This document shows positions 10,425 to 19,772 of a stretch of 36,954 nt of DNA, piece by piece (the stretch's first letter is position 1; every line of letters starts with the position of its first letter). The position numbers and the translations under genes were made by a program. The notes beneath the pieces are model-generated. The model was not told where the DNA came from. It did no database searches and worked only from the letters and a program-made list of their open reading frames with translations. Source of the DNA: a virus; IMG/VR virus record IMGVR_UViG_3300005510_000009, positions 1 to 36,954 of that record; one strand, written 5' to 3'.

Positions 10425-11354
10425 TTAATTTATTTGTTTAAACTCTACATCGATCTTAGAATAATCTACACCATCAAATATACCAGTAAAGTTTTTAACA
10501 ACAGCGCTGTTAGGGACTTCATCAGACATAACGCCTTGCCATTTACCTTTACCAAATATTTTATTTATATATTCAAAAGCATATATATTTAAACCGCTGT
10601 TAGATTTACCTATTAACTTAATATTCTTTTTAAGACGTCTATCAGATATAGCAGCACCAGCTATATTACCTAAAGCTCCAATACCACTACCGATAGCCTG
10701 TGCTTTAGATTGTCTTGCTGCTACTTCTTGTTGAGCTGCACCTGTTATTTGAGCTTGCTTTCTATTTAGCTGTTGCGTTTCTCTACGCTCTTTCTCACCG
10801 TAAACAAACTCTTTACCAAGTACCTCTGCTTGTTGCATTCGTTGCGCTTCTGACATTTTAGCGTTTTGAACACGCTGTGCCTCTGTCATTTGTTGATCCT
10901 GTAGTCTTTGTTCGCCAGCAGCTATAAGCTCTTGATTTCTAGCCTCTTGTTGTTCTAAAGATTGCGCTATACCTCTTTTACTTTGCAGTGCGGCTTGTGC
11001 AAGAGCAGTTGCACCACCAGCACTAGCACCAGTAGATGCTAATAAATCTAACGTATTAGCTAAAGAAATATCAGCTTCTTCAGCTTGAAACTCAGCAGCT
11101 TTAGTAGCAACCCCAACATTTTTGTAAGGATTAGATAGCATACCAGCATTATCAACAATCATATCTTCCAAAGAAGATACGTTTTCATAGGGATTTATAA
11201 TCTCTTGTCTTGAGTTTTCAAGTTCTTCAAGCTCGTCCATCAAACGGTTTTTATCGCTTCTAGCCCTACGCTCTGCTTTTTTAGCTGAGTTAGCACCTAT
11301 AACTGTAGAGGCTACTGTGCCCACCGCTGCTCCGATTGCTGCTACTACTGCCAT
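10425..11354 (-). CDS. coiled-coil virion protein with C-terminal S74-type (intramolecular chaperone) domain
   Basis: The 309-aa protein begins with a hydrophobic Ala/Val/Gly segment (about 2-21), followed by charged and Gln-rich helices (about 24-215). These include a near-repeat MTEAQRVQ / MSEAQRMQ at 156-163 and 167-174. A second Gly/Ala-rich segment spans 217-236. The C terminus carries SDRRLKKNI at 237-245, then a GVMSDEVP segment and VDYSKID near the end. SDxRLKKNI is the hallmark of the peptidase S74 / ICA domain, in which Ser and the Lys five residues later form the self-cleavage dyad (here S237 and K242). At about 70 residues the domain is short, so cleavage is uncertain. S74 domains usually end fibres or spikes; here it ends a helical, partly hydrophobic protein among probable internal virion genes. 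Confidence 0.75.
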   Translation of the reverse strand: MAVVAAIGAAVGTVASTVIGANSAKKAERRARSDKNRLMDELEELENSRQEIINPYENVSSLEDMIVDNAGMLSNPYKNVGVATKAAEFQAEEADISLANTLDLLASTGASAGGATALAQAALQSKRGIAQSLEQQEARNQELIAAGEQRLQDQQMTEAQRVQNAKMSEAQRMQQAEVLGKEFVYGEKERRETQQLNRKQAQITGAAQQEVAARQSKAQAIGSGIGALGNIAGAAISDRRLKKNIKLIGKSNSGLNIYAFEYINKIFGKGKWQGVMSDEVPNSAVVKNFTGIFDGVDYSKIDVEFKQIN

Positions 11355-11357
11355 AAT

Positions 11358-11768
11358 TTATAAATTTTTAATTATTTCGTGTGATGGATCTTCGTCAACT
11401 ATCCACCCTAGTTTTTTATGCGTGTTTATCAAATGTTTATTTCTACCTATAGTAAACATATGTATTTTTCCTAACTTCTTACATAGTTCTTCCGCAGAAG
11501 TTATAAGTAACTCTATCGCTTGTTTGCGATCTTTTTCTCTATACTCTGGATCTGAAACTATCCACTCAAGTAAAACAGCATCTGAGTTTGTCATGTATAA
11601 AAACCCAGCACATATTGGTCTACCATTTTTCTCTACCATCAATCCTCCTTTACCGTTGTCGGGTAAAAAAGTTCTTGGCGGACTAACAAGCCATTTAGGC
11701 CAAGACTTCCACCACTCGCATAGAGTTTCATAATCCTCGTCTTTTAATAGACGTGTTTTTAATTCCAT
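11358..11768 (-). CDS. GNAT-like acetyltransferase-fold protein
   Basis: The 136-aa length and the pattern fit a minimal GNAT fold: a strand-helix start (MELKTRLLKDEDYETLCEWW), a central strand with NGRPICAGFLYM, then LLEWIVSDPEYREKD and a helix, then a strand with a late 'INTHKKLGW' helix-strand typical of the GNAT C terminus. The acetyl-CoA pyrophosphate loop, normally Q/RxxGxG/A, reads about REKDRKQA (78-85) and lacks its glycine, so binding may be weak or lost. Small GNAT-like proteins beside internal virion genes are known from podoviruses (T7 gp13 relatives are often annotated this way). A virion assembly role is possible, as is a real acetyltransferase. It sits between the 472-aa tail protein and the S74-type gene with gaps of 5 and 3 bases. 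Confidence 0.7.
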   Translation of the reverse strand: MELKTRLLKDEDYETLCEWWKSWPKWLVSPPRTFLPDNGKGGLMVEKNGRPICAGFLYMTNSDAVLLEWIVSDPEYREKDRKQAIELLITSAEELCKKLGKIHMFTIGRNKHLINTHKKLGWIVDEDPSHEIIKNL

Positions 11769-11773
11769 ATAAT

Positions 11774-13192
11774 TTAATAACTTGATTCTACGTATTCAGA
11801 TGATACAGCAAATAGCTCTCGGGTTTTACCACCGTTACCCGCTACTTGTGTACTATCATCTGTTCTTATAGTTACAGTTGCATAGTAACCTTTTACACCT
11901 GAAATACTTGCGCCATATATAACTTCTTTAGCCGTCTCTTGACTATTGTTTATAAGGTTAGCTAAATACTTACCTTCTTTTTTGTAGAAACCAGCGTAGT
12001 ACTGTATACCGTTTTGTGTGTAACTACCTTCGTCATAGCTGTAAACTAAATTAGCCGTATCATTTAATTCAAAACCTCTAGCAGCTTCAAACGAAGGAAC
12101 TTCCCAACCGGTAGATCCTTCATAGTTTACTGTTTTAAATACTTTAGATGCGCTGACATTTGGATTAAATATAAATGTTATACTTGAATCGCTGTAAGTA
12201 TCATAGAATATAGATCTATTATCATTAGCATTGCTAAAATAGTTATGCTCCCAAACTTTACCATCATACACACTGTAATATTTATTTTTAACACTAAATA
12301 TTTGTTCTGGTTTATACGTGTATCTACTTGTCCAACCAAGTACAGACTCGTCAAATGACAATGTTTGATAGCTGTTATCACCTGTAGTAGGTATGTTTTG
12401 CCCTTGTAAGCTAACTACATATTGTTTTGTGTATATATCCCAAGCACCTAAAGCTTTTTCCGTAGAACTTAAATTACCTAATTGATCTCTAAAATAATCA
12501 TACATGCCATAGTTAGATATTTCAGTAATACCGTCTTGCGATAATCTAAGCACAGCGTTTCTATTCTTATCTACAAAGTATTTTCTATAACCATACACAG
12601 CAAAGCTTTCTGGATTTTTACTAATACCAAAATTACCAGCGTAAGGAACAATTTGGCCTATAACTAAATTAAGCGTACTTACAGCTGAGCCTTGACCTTC
12701 GGCAGAGTATATAGCGTCTTTGTCTATAAGCGCTCTACTCACTTTGTTCTCTTGGAAGATAACAAGATTAGTATCTTCAGCATATAGCTTTTGTATACTG
12801 CCATTTGCTGGGTCTGCAGATTTAGTTATATCTTCACCTACGCTAAATACGTTAGTATCGTTTATACCTGTTCTAGAGTTAAATATACCAGAATATATTA
12901 ACGAATTAAATCTAATACTTGAATTAGGTTCTTCGTCTACTAAGTAAGCTCTTACACCATAATCAACATTAGTATTATTATAACCACCACGTATTCTAGC
13001 TTCTTCCACAAGCCAACTATCTTGCGCTTCCATGTTTGCTAAACTAACAACAGGATAACCGCCGTTTAAACTATTAGGTACACCTGTACTACCAAGCCAC
13101 GTAGGTAATTGGTCAACACCAACTTGTCTTTCGTTTAACGCCTTCTTTAATATAAAAGAGTTAAAATACTTTACTTCTATTACTGCTCCCAT
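11774..13192 (-). CDS. putative tail structural protein (472 aa, muzzle/hub type)
   Basis: This is a beta-rich, Tyr/Asn/Ser-rich protein. Patterns such as GYRKYFVDKNRNAVLRLSQDG and YDGKVWEHN look like beta-propeller or tail-tube blades, in which the phage protein repeatedly reads out 'value, strand, turn'. No enzyme motif or membrane span is visible. It lies 3 bases after the 1328-aa nozzle-like gene and was probably made together with it. In crAss-like and related podoviruses the genes after the ring proteins encode the tail hub, nozzle and muzzle, which fits. The exact tail component cannot be fixed from sequence alone. The start is the only good ATG near the upstream stop. Confidence 0.65.
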   Translation of the reverse strand: MGAVIEVKYFNSFILKKALNERQVGVDQLPTWLGSTGVPNSLNGGYPVVSLANMEAQDSWLVEEARIRGGYNNTNVDYGVRAYLVDEEPNSSIRFNSLIYSGIFNSRTGINDTNVFSVGEDITKSADPANGSIQKLYAEDTNLVIFQENKVSRALIDKDAIYSAEGQGSAVSTLNLVIGQIVPYAGNFGISKNPESFAVYGYRKYFVDKNRNAVLRLSQDGITEISNYGMYDYFRDQLGNLSSTEKALGAWDIYTKQYVVSLQGQNIPTTGDNSYQTLSFDESVLGWTSRYTYKPEQIFSVKNKYYSVYDGKVWEHNYFSNANDNRSIFYDTYSDSSITFIFNPNVSASKVFKTVNYEGSTGWEVPSFEAARGFELNDTANLVYSYDEGSYTQNGIQYYAGFYKKEGKYLANLINNSQETAKEVIYGASISGVKGYYATVTIRTDDSTQVAGNGGKTRELFAVSSEYVESSY

Positions 13193-13195
13193 ATT

Positions 13196-16100
13196 TTAAT
13201 ATAAACAAGGTTGTGGTGTTGAGTTTACTAATCCATTGCTAAGTATAAAAGCCGTGTAAGCACCTTCTTTAACGTGCTCAGGATTATATATACTATTACC
13301 GTCAGCTGAGTCTACTCTATCCATTCTTCTAAATTTAAAAGAAGATGACGTAGTAGGATTGTATGGCTGTAAAAAATCTGTATCATTATAAAACCTTGTA
13401 ACATATTTTGCAAAAGGTTCTTTAGCATATTTATAAACCCCATTAAAAGTTGAAGAACAACTGGCACTAGGACCTACTATTTCATATCTATAAGTACTTC
13501 CATATGTTTGTTGGTCATTAGGATTTTGAACTTCAATGGGTGGGTTATAAAAATCACCTATTATAAGCTCAGCACCACAAGGGGCTTGGGCTGGTGTACT
13601 ACAATCTACACTATTATCATAAGCACCATAGCTACTCTGCAAGTTGCCTAGTATTATTCTGTAATCACCAATAGTGTTAAATGCGAAAACTAATGCTCCA
13701 AGCGGATCATCATTGATTTGAGCTTGGATGTTAGACACAAACAAACCTCCATTTGATCCATATTGACTATTTGTATTAGTAGTAGCTGTCATACCCGTCG
13801 GGGGTTGGAAGGGCGCGTATTCCCATGTACCACTAGGAACTCCACCGCTTTGGGTTACTGTAGACACGCCATTTAAATCGTTTAAAGATTGCCACCCGAT
13901 GTTTGCACTTGGCCTCTGTTGTATGCTGTATCTTAAATTAACAAAAGTTGAGGGAGGACCAGTAGGATTTGGTTCTCTGTTATAAGGTTGTAAAATAACA
14001 AAAAATGTTCCTTGTGTAAGCGAGCCACTAACTCTTTCATTATAAAATTCAGGGTGGGCACCACCTCCACATATAAAATTACTCACAGGATTGTTTTGAC
14101 TGCTTGCAGGCGCTTGATACCCATTTAACCACCCTTGAAAAGGAGGTTGACTACCTAGAATAGATACTTCGTTACCTGTTAAACTTGAAAAACCACTAGT
14201 TCCAGTAAACCAAAAAGCAGCACCGTCTCCATCGGCAATAGTGTGTATTCCAAAATTACTAAACGCACTATCAGCTGCTGGCTCTCCAAAATTAATATTA
14301 AACGTTTTTGATACCGTAGCACCTCCTGCATCTGTAACTTGCAGGGTAAAACTTTCAATACCAACAGCTGTATTGTCTGAATTTAATACCTCATCGCCGC
14401 TTATAGAAAAAATATTTCTAGATTGACTTGTAATAGCAAAACTTAAATCATCAGTCTCTTTACCACCTAAAGGATTAGAACCGTTTACAGCATCTATTGT
14501 TAATATTAACGATTGTCCTCTTGCAACGTTTATTATACTAGCGTTTGAATTGTTTATTATTGGTGGATTATTTGTTAAAGAACCTGTCTCTGTTGGTGTT
14601 GTGAATACTGGATCACCATTATTGTCTAAAGTTTCTACTGTAAAAGTAAATGTATAAGACTCAAGCTGTGCCGCGTTTATACCATAATAAAAATAAGCAT
14701 TAGTTTGTAGTTTATAAGTACCATTAAGAGCACTAACTTCAACCAAAGTAAACTCACTAGCCCTATTATCTGTAGGATCTAAATCGTCATATACCGATGT
14801 TAATACAGGAGTACTATTAGGTACTATAACTTGACCTTGAACATCAGTAAAAGAAAAATCACCTGTAATATCTACTTGTAATCCATCAGCTTCTTCATGG
14901 TCATAATTAAAATTAATTATTCCAAAAGCTCCATTAGTATCTTGCTGAATAGCTGTATTTAAATCTTCAAGCAAGCCTGCTGTTGTAGATTCCCAAAATA
15001 TGTCTATTCTAGATGTTACAGGTTTTGTTTCAAAAATTGATAAATTTTCAAACTTTTCGTATACTCTAGTGTTTGTATATTCTAAATTGTTTGTACCAAA
15101 TTGATCTGAAGCTGTTTGAGAGGTGATAAATTCTGCTATAAAAGGATTTGATTCAGACCTGTAAAAGGCATAGTAAGGACTATTAGTACTTGTAACTGGT
15201 ATAACGGCTGATCCACCTGCATCAAACTGCGCGGTATCATATAGATCAAACAAGTCTTCTATAGTGTTTGTAGTAAAAGATTTTCTACCTGGAAAATATT
15301 GTCTATTACCTCTTACATTATATGAAATAAAAAAATTATTTTCTACTATACCAAACAACTCGACAGAGCTTCTGAATTGTTTATCTTGAGGACCTACTTC
15401 GGATAAATCTCTAGGTACTTTATTTATATTATCATTTAGCAAAGTTATAAACGACGCGTTTTCATCGGTCAAAGGAATAGAAGGGTTTGCTTGTGTATCA
15501 TAATAAGCTATTCCTTTCATAGCGCCTGGCGCATATACGTTATAATACTCTTGCTCTAACTGTTTAACTACAATTTTATAACTATACCAACCTAAAGGTT
15601 TGTATGCTGGATCTGTAGGATCACCATTATATAGACCAGGTTCTCCAGTCGTGCTAGACTTAGTAGACTGTATAAAGTCATTAAATAATATTTTTAAAGA
15701 ATTACCAATAAAAGCATTTGAATCATAACCCGTAGAAGTAGAATAAGGTAAATAAACAGTATCAGCGCCGTAATCACCAGCTGTTTGAGATGTGTTGTTT
15801 GACAATATAACAGTAGATTGTCTACCGTACTTATCAGCAAGTACAACTCCAACTTGATAATTTCTATTTTGTTTTACAGTGTGGTTGGGATATTCTATAT
15901 TTGTTTTTGCCCAACCAACATCTCCTTCTTCGTTTTTACGTGTAGCAGCTACTTGATAGTCAATACCTGTAGGAGGCGTGTGCTTGTCTTGAAAATTAGC
16001 ATATACAACTCTATTAGATGTAACTTCTTGACCTAAAGCTTTTACTGGTACTTTGTCATAAACCCTAGTTATTTGATTTTCTGGAAGTGTTTTATACGGT

Positions 16101-17182
16101 TTTGTAGAATTATACACATATTCAAACACACTGCTTGTCCCTGTTATTTGAGAAACTGGTATTGTTTCTACAACCTGCAAAGCTAAACCATCTGATTCTT
16201 TATATATAATATCTAATTCAGTTATTTTAAAATCAGAGTTAATATCATCCGCAGCAGAAGGTAGTGGTATTTGTAAAGCTATTTCATTAACTTTGTTTTC
16301 CATAAACTCAACAATAGTACTAGCTACTGTTTGCTGTTCATCACCTGGTAAAAAATAACCATCTTGTTTTGGTATAAAACAAACCTGAGTAAACGGAGCT
16401 ATAAGTGAATACTCGCCATCATCGAATTTAAATCTATAACTAAATCTTACAAACTTATCTTCTAAATATTGTGGATCACCTGGAAAATTAGGATTACCAC
16501 CAGCATCATTACCTGCCCAATAAGGGTTTGTAATATATGAAGAATCATCTAAAGGTATGTATTGACTAAATACATCCTTCATTGTTGTTTCAAAATCTCC
16601 AGGAGATAAAGTAGATTCTTTTATAACTTCTATAGGTTCGTAAGGAAAATATTTAGATACAGATATTTGATCTTCGTTGGTGTAATAATTTGCTTGACCA
16701 AACTGATTAGCTAAATCAACGTTTATTTTTCTAGGTTGGTTTCGATTATCTGTAAAAAATAATAAGTTTTCTAAAATATTAACACCGGTTATAGGAAAAG
16801 CTTTTGAAAAGTTTAAAAAAGCTCCTTCAACTAATTTTGTTAAAGAGTTACCTATAGCATTATATCTATATATAAAATGATTAGAACCAACACCGGTAGG
16901 TGTATAGTTAAAACTCGTATCTGGGTTATCTGTAAAAAATAAATATACAGTAGAATTAGTTTCATCTACTTCTTTACCTATACAACTTAAGTTTGGTATC
17001 CCTAATTCTAAATCAGCAATAGATATATTACCAACCACGTTCTCTAAAGCGCCAACGTCATCACCTTCTGACTTGCTAACCTGTATGTTAACAGCGTCGC
17101 GATATTCACCTTGTGGTATAAGTCTAGCATCAAGGTCTTTGTTCATCTTTGATTTGATGAACGCGTTTTTAACTTCAGCCAT
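13196..17182 (-). CDS. large tail nozzle-like protein with Ig/cadherin-like insertion (1328 aa)
   Basis: The N terminus (KNAFIKSKMNKDLDARLIP, then EYRDAVNIQVS and GALENVVGN) has the 'assign values, build a network' pattern of T7 gp12-like nozzle proteins as found in marine and crAss-like podoviruses. Residues to about 750 are beta-rich and contain blade-like repeats. About 870-965 read as an Ig/cadherin-type module: PPIINNSNASIINVARGQ, then LSFAITS and ending FTLQVTDAGGATVSKTF. Two more beta-rich parts follow, and the C terminus is Ser/Asn/Tyr-rich. The protein is long for this class, and the extra length is mostly the C-terminal third. The Ig-like part could bind surface glycans or other virion parts. 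It is 6 bases after the B2 ring gene, so tail assembly is the likely job. Confidence 0.75.
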   Translation of the reverse strand: MAEVKNAFIKSKMNKDLDARLIPQGEYRDAVNIQVSKSEGDDVGALENVVGNISIADLELGIPNLSCIGKEVDETNSTVYLFFTDNPDTSFNYTPTGVGSNHFIYRYNAIGNSLTKLVEGAFLNFSKAFPITGVNILENLLFFTDNRNQPRKINVDLANQFGQANYYTNEDQISVSKYFPYEPIEVIKESTLSPGDFETTMKDVFSQYIPLDDSSYITNPYWAGNDAGGNPNFPGDPQYLEDKFVRFSYRFKFDDGEYSLIAPFTQVCFIPKQDGYFLPGDEQQTVASTIVEFMENKVNEIALQIPLPSAADDINSDFKITELDIIYKESDGLALQVVETIPVSQITGTSSVFEYVYNSTKPYKTLPENQITRVYDKVPVKALGQEVTSNRVVYANFQDKHTPPTGIDYQVAATRKNEEGDVGWAKTNIEYPNHTVKQNRNYQVGVVLADKYGRQSTVILSNNTSQTAGDYGADTVYLPYSTSTGYDSNAFIGNSLKILFNDFIQSTKSSTTGEPGLYNGDPTDPAYKPLGWYSYKIVVKQLEQEYYNVYAPGAMKGIAYYDTQANPSIPLTDENASFITLLNDNINKVPRDLSEVGPQDKQFRSSVELFGIVENNFFISYNVRGNRQYFPGRKSFTTNTIEDLFDLYDTAQFDAGGSAVIPVTSTNSPYYAFYRSESNPFIAEFITSQTASDQFGTNNLEYTNTRVYEKFENLSIFETKPVTSRIDIFWESTTAGLLEDLNTAIQQDTNGAFGIINFNYDHEEADGLQVDITGDFSFTDVQGQVIVPNSTPVLTSVYDDLDPTDNRASEFTLVEVSALNGTYKLQTNAYFYYGINAAQLESYTFTFTVETLDNNGDPVFTTPTETGSLTNNPPIINNSNASIINVARGQSLILTIDAVNGSNPLGGKETDDLSFAITSQSRNIFSISGDEVLNSDNTAVGIESFTLQVTDAGGATVSKTFNINFGEPAADSAFSNFGIHTIADGDGAAFWFTGTSGFSSLTGNEVSILGSQPPFQGWLNGYQAPASSQNNPVSNFICGGGAHPEFYNERVSGSLTQGTFFVILQPYNREPNPTGPPSTFVNLRYSIQQRPSANIGWQSLNDLNGVSTVTQSGGVPSGTWEYAPFQPPTGMTATTNTNSQYGSNGGLFVSNIQAQINDDPLGALVFAFNTIGDYRIILGNLQSSYGAYDNSVDCSTPAQAPCGAELIIGDFYNPPIEVQNPNDQQTYGSTYRYEIVGPSASCSSTFNGVYKYAKEPFAKYVTRFYNDTDFLQPYNPTTSSSFKFRRMDRVDSADGNSIYNPEHVKEGAYTAFILSNGLVNSTPQPCLY

Positions 17183-17188
17183 TTAATT

Positions 17189-18403
17189 TTAGTGTTTAAT
17201 CCATTTAGATTTACCACGCATAACTTGTACTATTTCGTTAAGCTTTATATTTGATAAACGTATTTTAGCATTTCTAAGTTTAGCGCTACGCTCTTTTTTA
17301 AGTCTTTGAACTACATATTCGTTTATATTAACTCTAGAAGCTAATATAGCATGCGATATATGAGCATAGATAGCTTCTTCTGCCATCTTAGGTATCTTCG
17401 TATCTTCATCAGTAGAAAGCCCATCAGAGATGTACTCTAGCACAACTATTCTATCTACTAAATTAGCAGAAAAAGAAAACTTATTGTATCTTTCGTCTAT
17501 AGTAAAATAACCGTTAGCATTAGCAAACTGTGGATCAAGTCCAAACAGTTGGCCATAGCCAAACTCTGGATAGCCGTAGTAATATTCCCAGCCTAATATA
17601 GTATCGTTAAGTAAATCTTGATTGTTTGCGTTTTTAAGAGAGTTGTTTTTCCAGCGATAGTCTGTTATAGAAGTTGTATCAATATTGTTACCAAACTCAT
17701 CTTGAATTGGCACGCTTTTGTTATCATCTAAAAAAACATCTGTTGGATTTGTAGTGAGACCATCACCTGGCATTATAACATGCTTAACACCAGAGTTATC
17801 TATCCAATATAAGTTAACGTAGTTAACATAATCTTGAGGTATTGGTATACTCAAGTTATGAGGTACAGTAACCTCTAGTTTGTTTACGCTTTTTAAAGTA
17901 TCGTAACTAAATTCTTGTAAACCTCGTTTAGCGTGGAATACAACATCAGTTCTTTTTACGCTTGGTATAAGCTTGCCATCACCTACATATGCTACTAAAA
18001 AGTTATTTACAACGTCATCTAAAGATATATAAGCGTATGATCCGTAGTTTTTCTCTACAGTATTACCGTATGCTTTTTCTTGCGGTGTGCTCGCATAGTT
18101 ACCACCATCTAATTTTTTAAGCTGAACTACAATGTATAATAGATCTGCTGGAGCTACGTCAAAAATAATAGTGTTACCACTCACGGTGTATCCAGAAACA
18201 ACTTCAGACCAACTAGAAGGCTGTGCGTTTGTGCTAGTGTATATTTTAAAATTATTTAAAGCATAGTTTACATTAGTATTACTAGCCGCACCAAAAACTA
18301 AATCAGTGTTAAACGTAGTTATAAATTCTGTAGATGTACCATCGCCTCTAAAACCCTGAGCACCTTCGTAATATTGTCTATTGTTTTCAGTAAGTAGGCT
18401 CAT
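17189..18403 (-). CDS. ring/connector protein B2, fused to an N-terminal beta domain
   Basis: Residues about 125-404 are homologous to the neighbouring 194-aa protein B1. Both share ISLxDVxNNFLxxYxGxGKLIP, then RTxVVFHAxRxLQEFxYxTLKS, and both end with a helix carrying IPKxAEEAxY and an RLxxExxxKLxxAKxRL run. This family is known to me from ring and head-tail connector proteins of crAss-like phages. B2 adds an N-terminal piece of about 110 residues starting MSLLTENNRQYYEGAQGFRG, beta-rich, with SGYTVSGNTIIFDV and VVQLKKLDGG. The addition makes it twice the size of B1. Fourth gene of a duplicated A-B-A-B cassette, 3 bases after A2. Confidence 0.75.
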   Translation of the reverse strand: MSLLTENNRQYYEGAQGFRGDGTSTEFITTFNTDLVFGAASNTNVNYALNNFKIYTSTNAQPSSWSEVVSGYTVSGNTIIFDVAPADLLYIVVQLKKLDGGNYASTPQEKAYGNTVEKNYGSYAYISLDDVVNNFLVAYVGDGKLIPSVKRTDVVFHAKRGLQEFSYDTLKSVNKLEVTVPHNLSIPIPQDYVNYVNLYWIDNSGVKHVIMPGDGLTTNPTDVFLDDNKSVPIQDEFGNNIDTTSITDYRWKNNSLKNANNQDLLNDTILGWEYYYGYPEFGYGQLFGLDPQFANANGYFTIDERYNKFSFSANLVDRIVVLEYISDGLSTDEDTKIPKMAEEAIYAHISHAILASRVNINEYVVQRLKKERSAKLRNAKIRLSNIKLNEIVQVMRGKSKWIKH

Positions 18404-18406
18404 GCG

Positions 18407-19171
18407 TTAACTTTTTTTATTTATTTCATTTTGTTGTATTTCAGAAGCAGCAGCTTGAACAATTTGAGGATCTCTAATTATAATACCAGAATATTGTAAT
18501 ATTCTAAGTATAACATTAACTTGTTCACTAGATTCTAATTCAAAATCTTGTGATGTCGTTGCGTCATAAACATATTGACCTAAATTACCTGGAAAATAAG
18601 CCCATTCTACATTCAAAGGTTTTCTTATAAATGTGGTTTTAACATCGCTTTGGATAGAGCTTGGTAAAACTCTAATTTGTTTATTTTCGTATAAGTATAC
18701 TGGAAAATTTAAACTTGGGGCTGTTAATTCAGATTTTTGTATTTCATAAAAATCATCTCTTTGTAATCTTTCTATTTCAGCAGGATATGCTGCGCTACTA
18801 GGTTCATAAGTTAAAGTACCTATTCTATAAAAAGCAAATTCATTACCAACAGGAACGTCATTATAAACTATCGCGTTACCTGTAAAATCATCTACAGTTG
18901 GTAGTGAAAATCTTCCAGCCGAATAATTAAGATTACCTAAACATTTAAACGTAGATATTTGATCATCTAAATTTACCTGCCTGTCAGTATAATCATAATC
19001 AGCCTGTGGTACTCTTAACTGTTGATTTAGATCATCAAAGTATTGTTCGAATATATCTAATTGTACTTGTGTAGCTGTTTTATTAAACTCATCAGGCGTC
19101 ATGTAACCACGTTGCTCCTTGTTTAATATAAGCAACACGGTTTGATATACGTTGTTTACGTTAATCGCCAT
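18407..19171 (-). CDS. ring/connector protein A2 (254 aa)
   Basis: This is a clear paralogue of A1 (19773-20471). Both begin MAINVNxVYxxVLxIL and share EQRG/EKRG, a TPxEFNKxATQxQ helix, IFxxYFDxLNQxLRxPQ and a DR...LDxxIS segment. After about residue 75 the two diverge, but both keep a VEW/VKW strand and end in a helical, Gln-rich tail. The family recurs beside the B-type ring proteins in crAss-like and related phages, which points to a head-tail connector or ring role. No enzyme motif is present. A2 is followed after 3 bases by B2, and lies 11 bases after B1. Confidence 0.7.
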   Translation of the reverse strand: MAINVNNVYQTVLLILNKEQRGYMTPDEFNKTATQVQLDIFEQYFDDLNQQLRVPQADYDYTDRQVNLDDQISTFKCLGNLNYSAGRFSLPTVDDFTGNAIVYNDVPVGNEFAFYRIGTLTYEPSSAAYPAEIERLQRDDFYEIQKSELTAPSLNFPVYLYENKQIRVLPSSIQSDVKTTFIRKPLNVEWAYFPGNLGQYVYDATTSQDFELESSEQVNVILRILQYSGIIIRDPQIVQAAASEIQQNEINKKS

Positions 19172-19182
19172 GCTATTTTATT

Positions 19183-19767
19183 TTAGTCAAAGTTAGTAAA
19201 GACTAATCTTGATTTAGCTCTTTCTAACTTATCTGTTTTTTCTATAAGTAGTCTTTGTAAAACGTCTGGTCTAGTGTCTCCTCTGTTCGCTAGTATAGCA
19301 TATACCATACAAGAGTACAGCGCTTCTTCTGCTAGTTTAGGTATAGCGGCTGATTCGTCTGTGGTAAGTGCGTTTGACAAATACTTTAAAACTAAATCTC
19401 CTTTAGCTACATCTGTAGCGTTAAAAATTATCTGTTTGTTTGCGTAGCTCACGTAGTACTCACCAGCCGACGGTGGGTCTGTTGGTGATTCTACTAATGT
19501 TTCAGCTGGATCATCTACCGTTATAGATATAATAGCAACCATTGAAGATGGAAAATCAAATGGGCTAGTAAAAGTAGCCTCTTCTTCTATAAATTGACTT
19601 TTTAAAGTTTCATAAGCAAACTCTTGCAGACAACGTCTAGCATGAAATACTACTTCAGTTCTTACAGCATCTGGTATTAATTTTCCAGGACCTGTATAAG
19701 ATATTAAAAAGTTGTTTATAACATCATTTAATGATATAAAAGCGTTTGATAAAGTTGTGTCTGCCAT
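19183..19767 (-). CDS. ring/connector protein B1 (194 aa)
   Basis: This is the short form of the B family. It starts MADTTLSNAFISLNDVINNF and carries LISYTGPGKLIP, then RTEVVFHARRCLQEFAYETL. The middle is beta-rich (about 60-140). It closes with IPKLAEEALYSCMVYAILAN and RLLIEKTDKLERAKSRL. Compared with B2 it lacks the extra N-terminal beta domain and has a shorter middle. Ring/connector proteins of crAss-like phages carry this same pattern, as I recall it. The gene sits between A1 and A2, with gaps of 5 and 11 bases, as part of the duplicated cassette. The likely role is to build one of the stacked rings between portal and tail. Confidence 0.7.
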   Translation of the reverse strand: MADTTLSNAFISLNDVINNFLISYTGPGKLIPDAVRTEVVFHARRCLQEFAYETLKSQFIEEEATFTSPFDFPSSMVAIISITVDDPAETLVESPTDPPSAGEYYVSYANKQIIFNATDVAKGDLVLKYLSNALTTDESAAIPKLAEEALYSCMVYAILANRGDTRPDVLQRLLIEKTDKLERAKSRLVFTNFD

Positions 19768-19772
19768 GTCTA

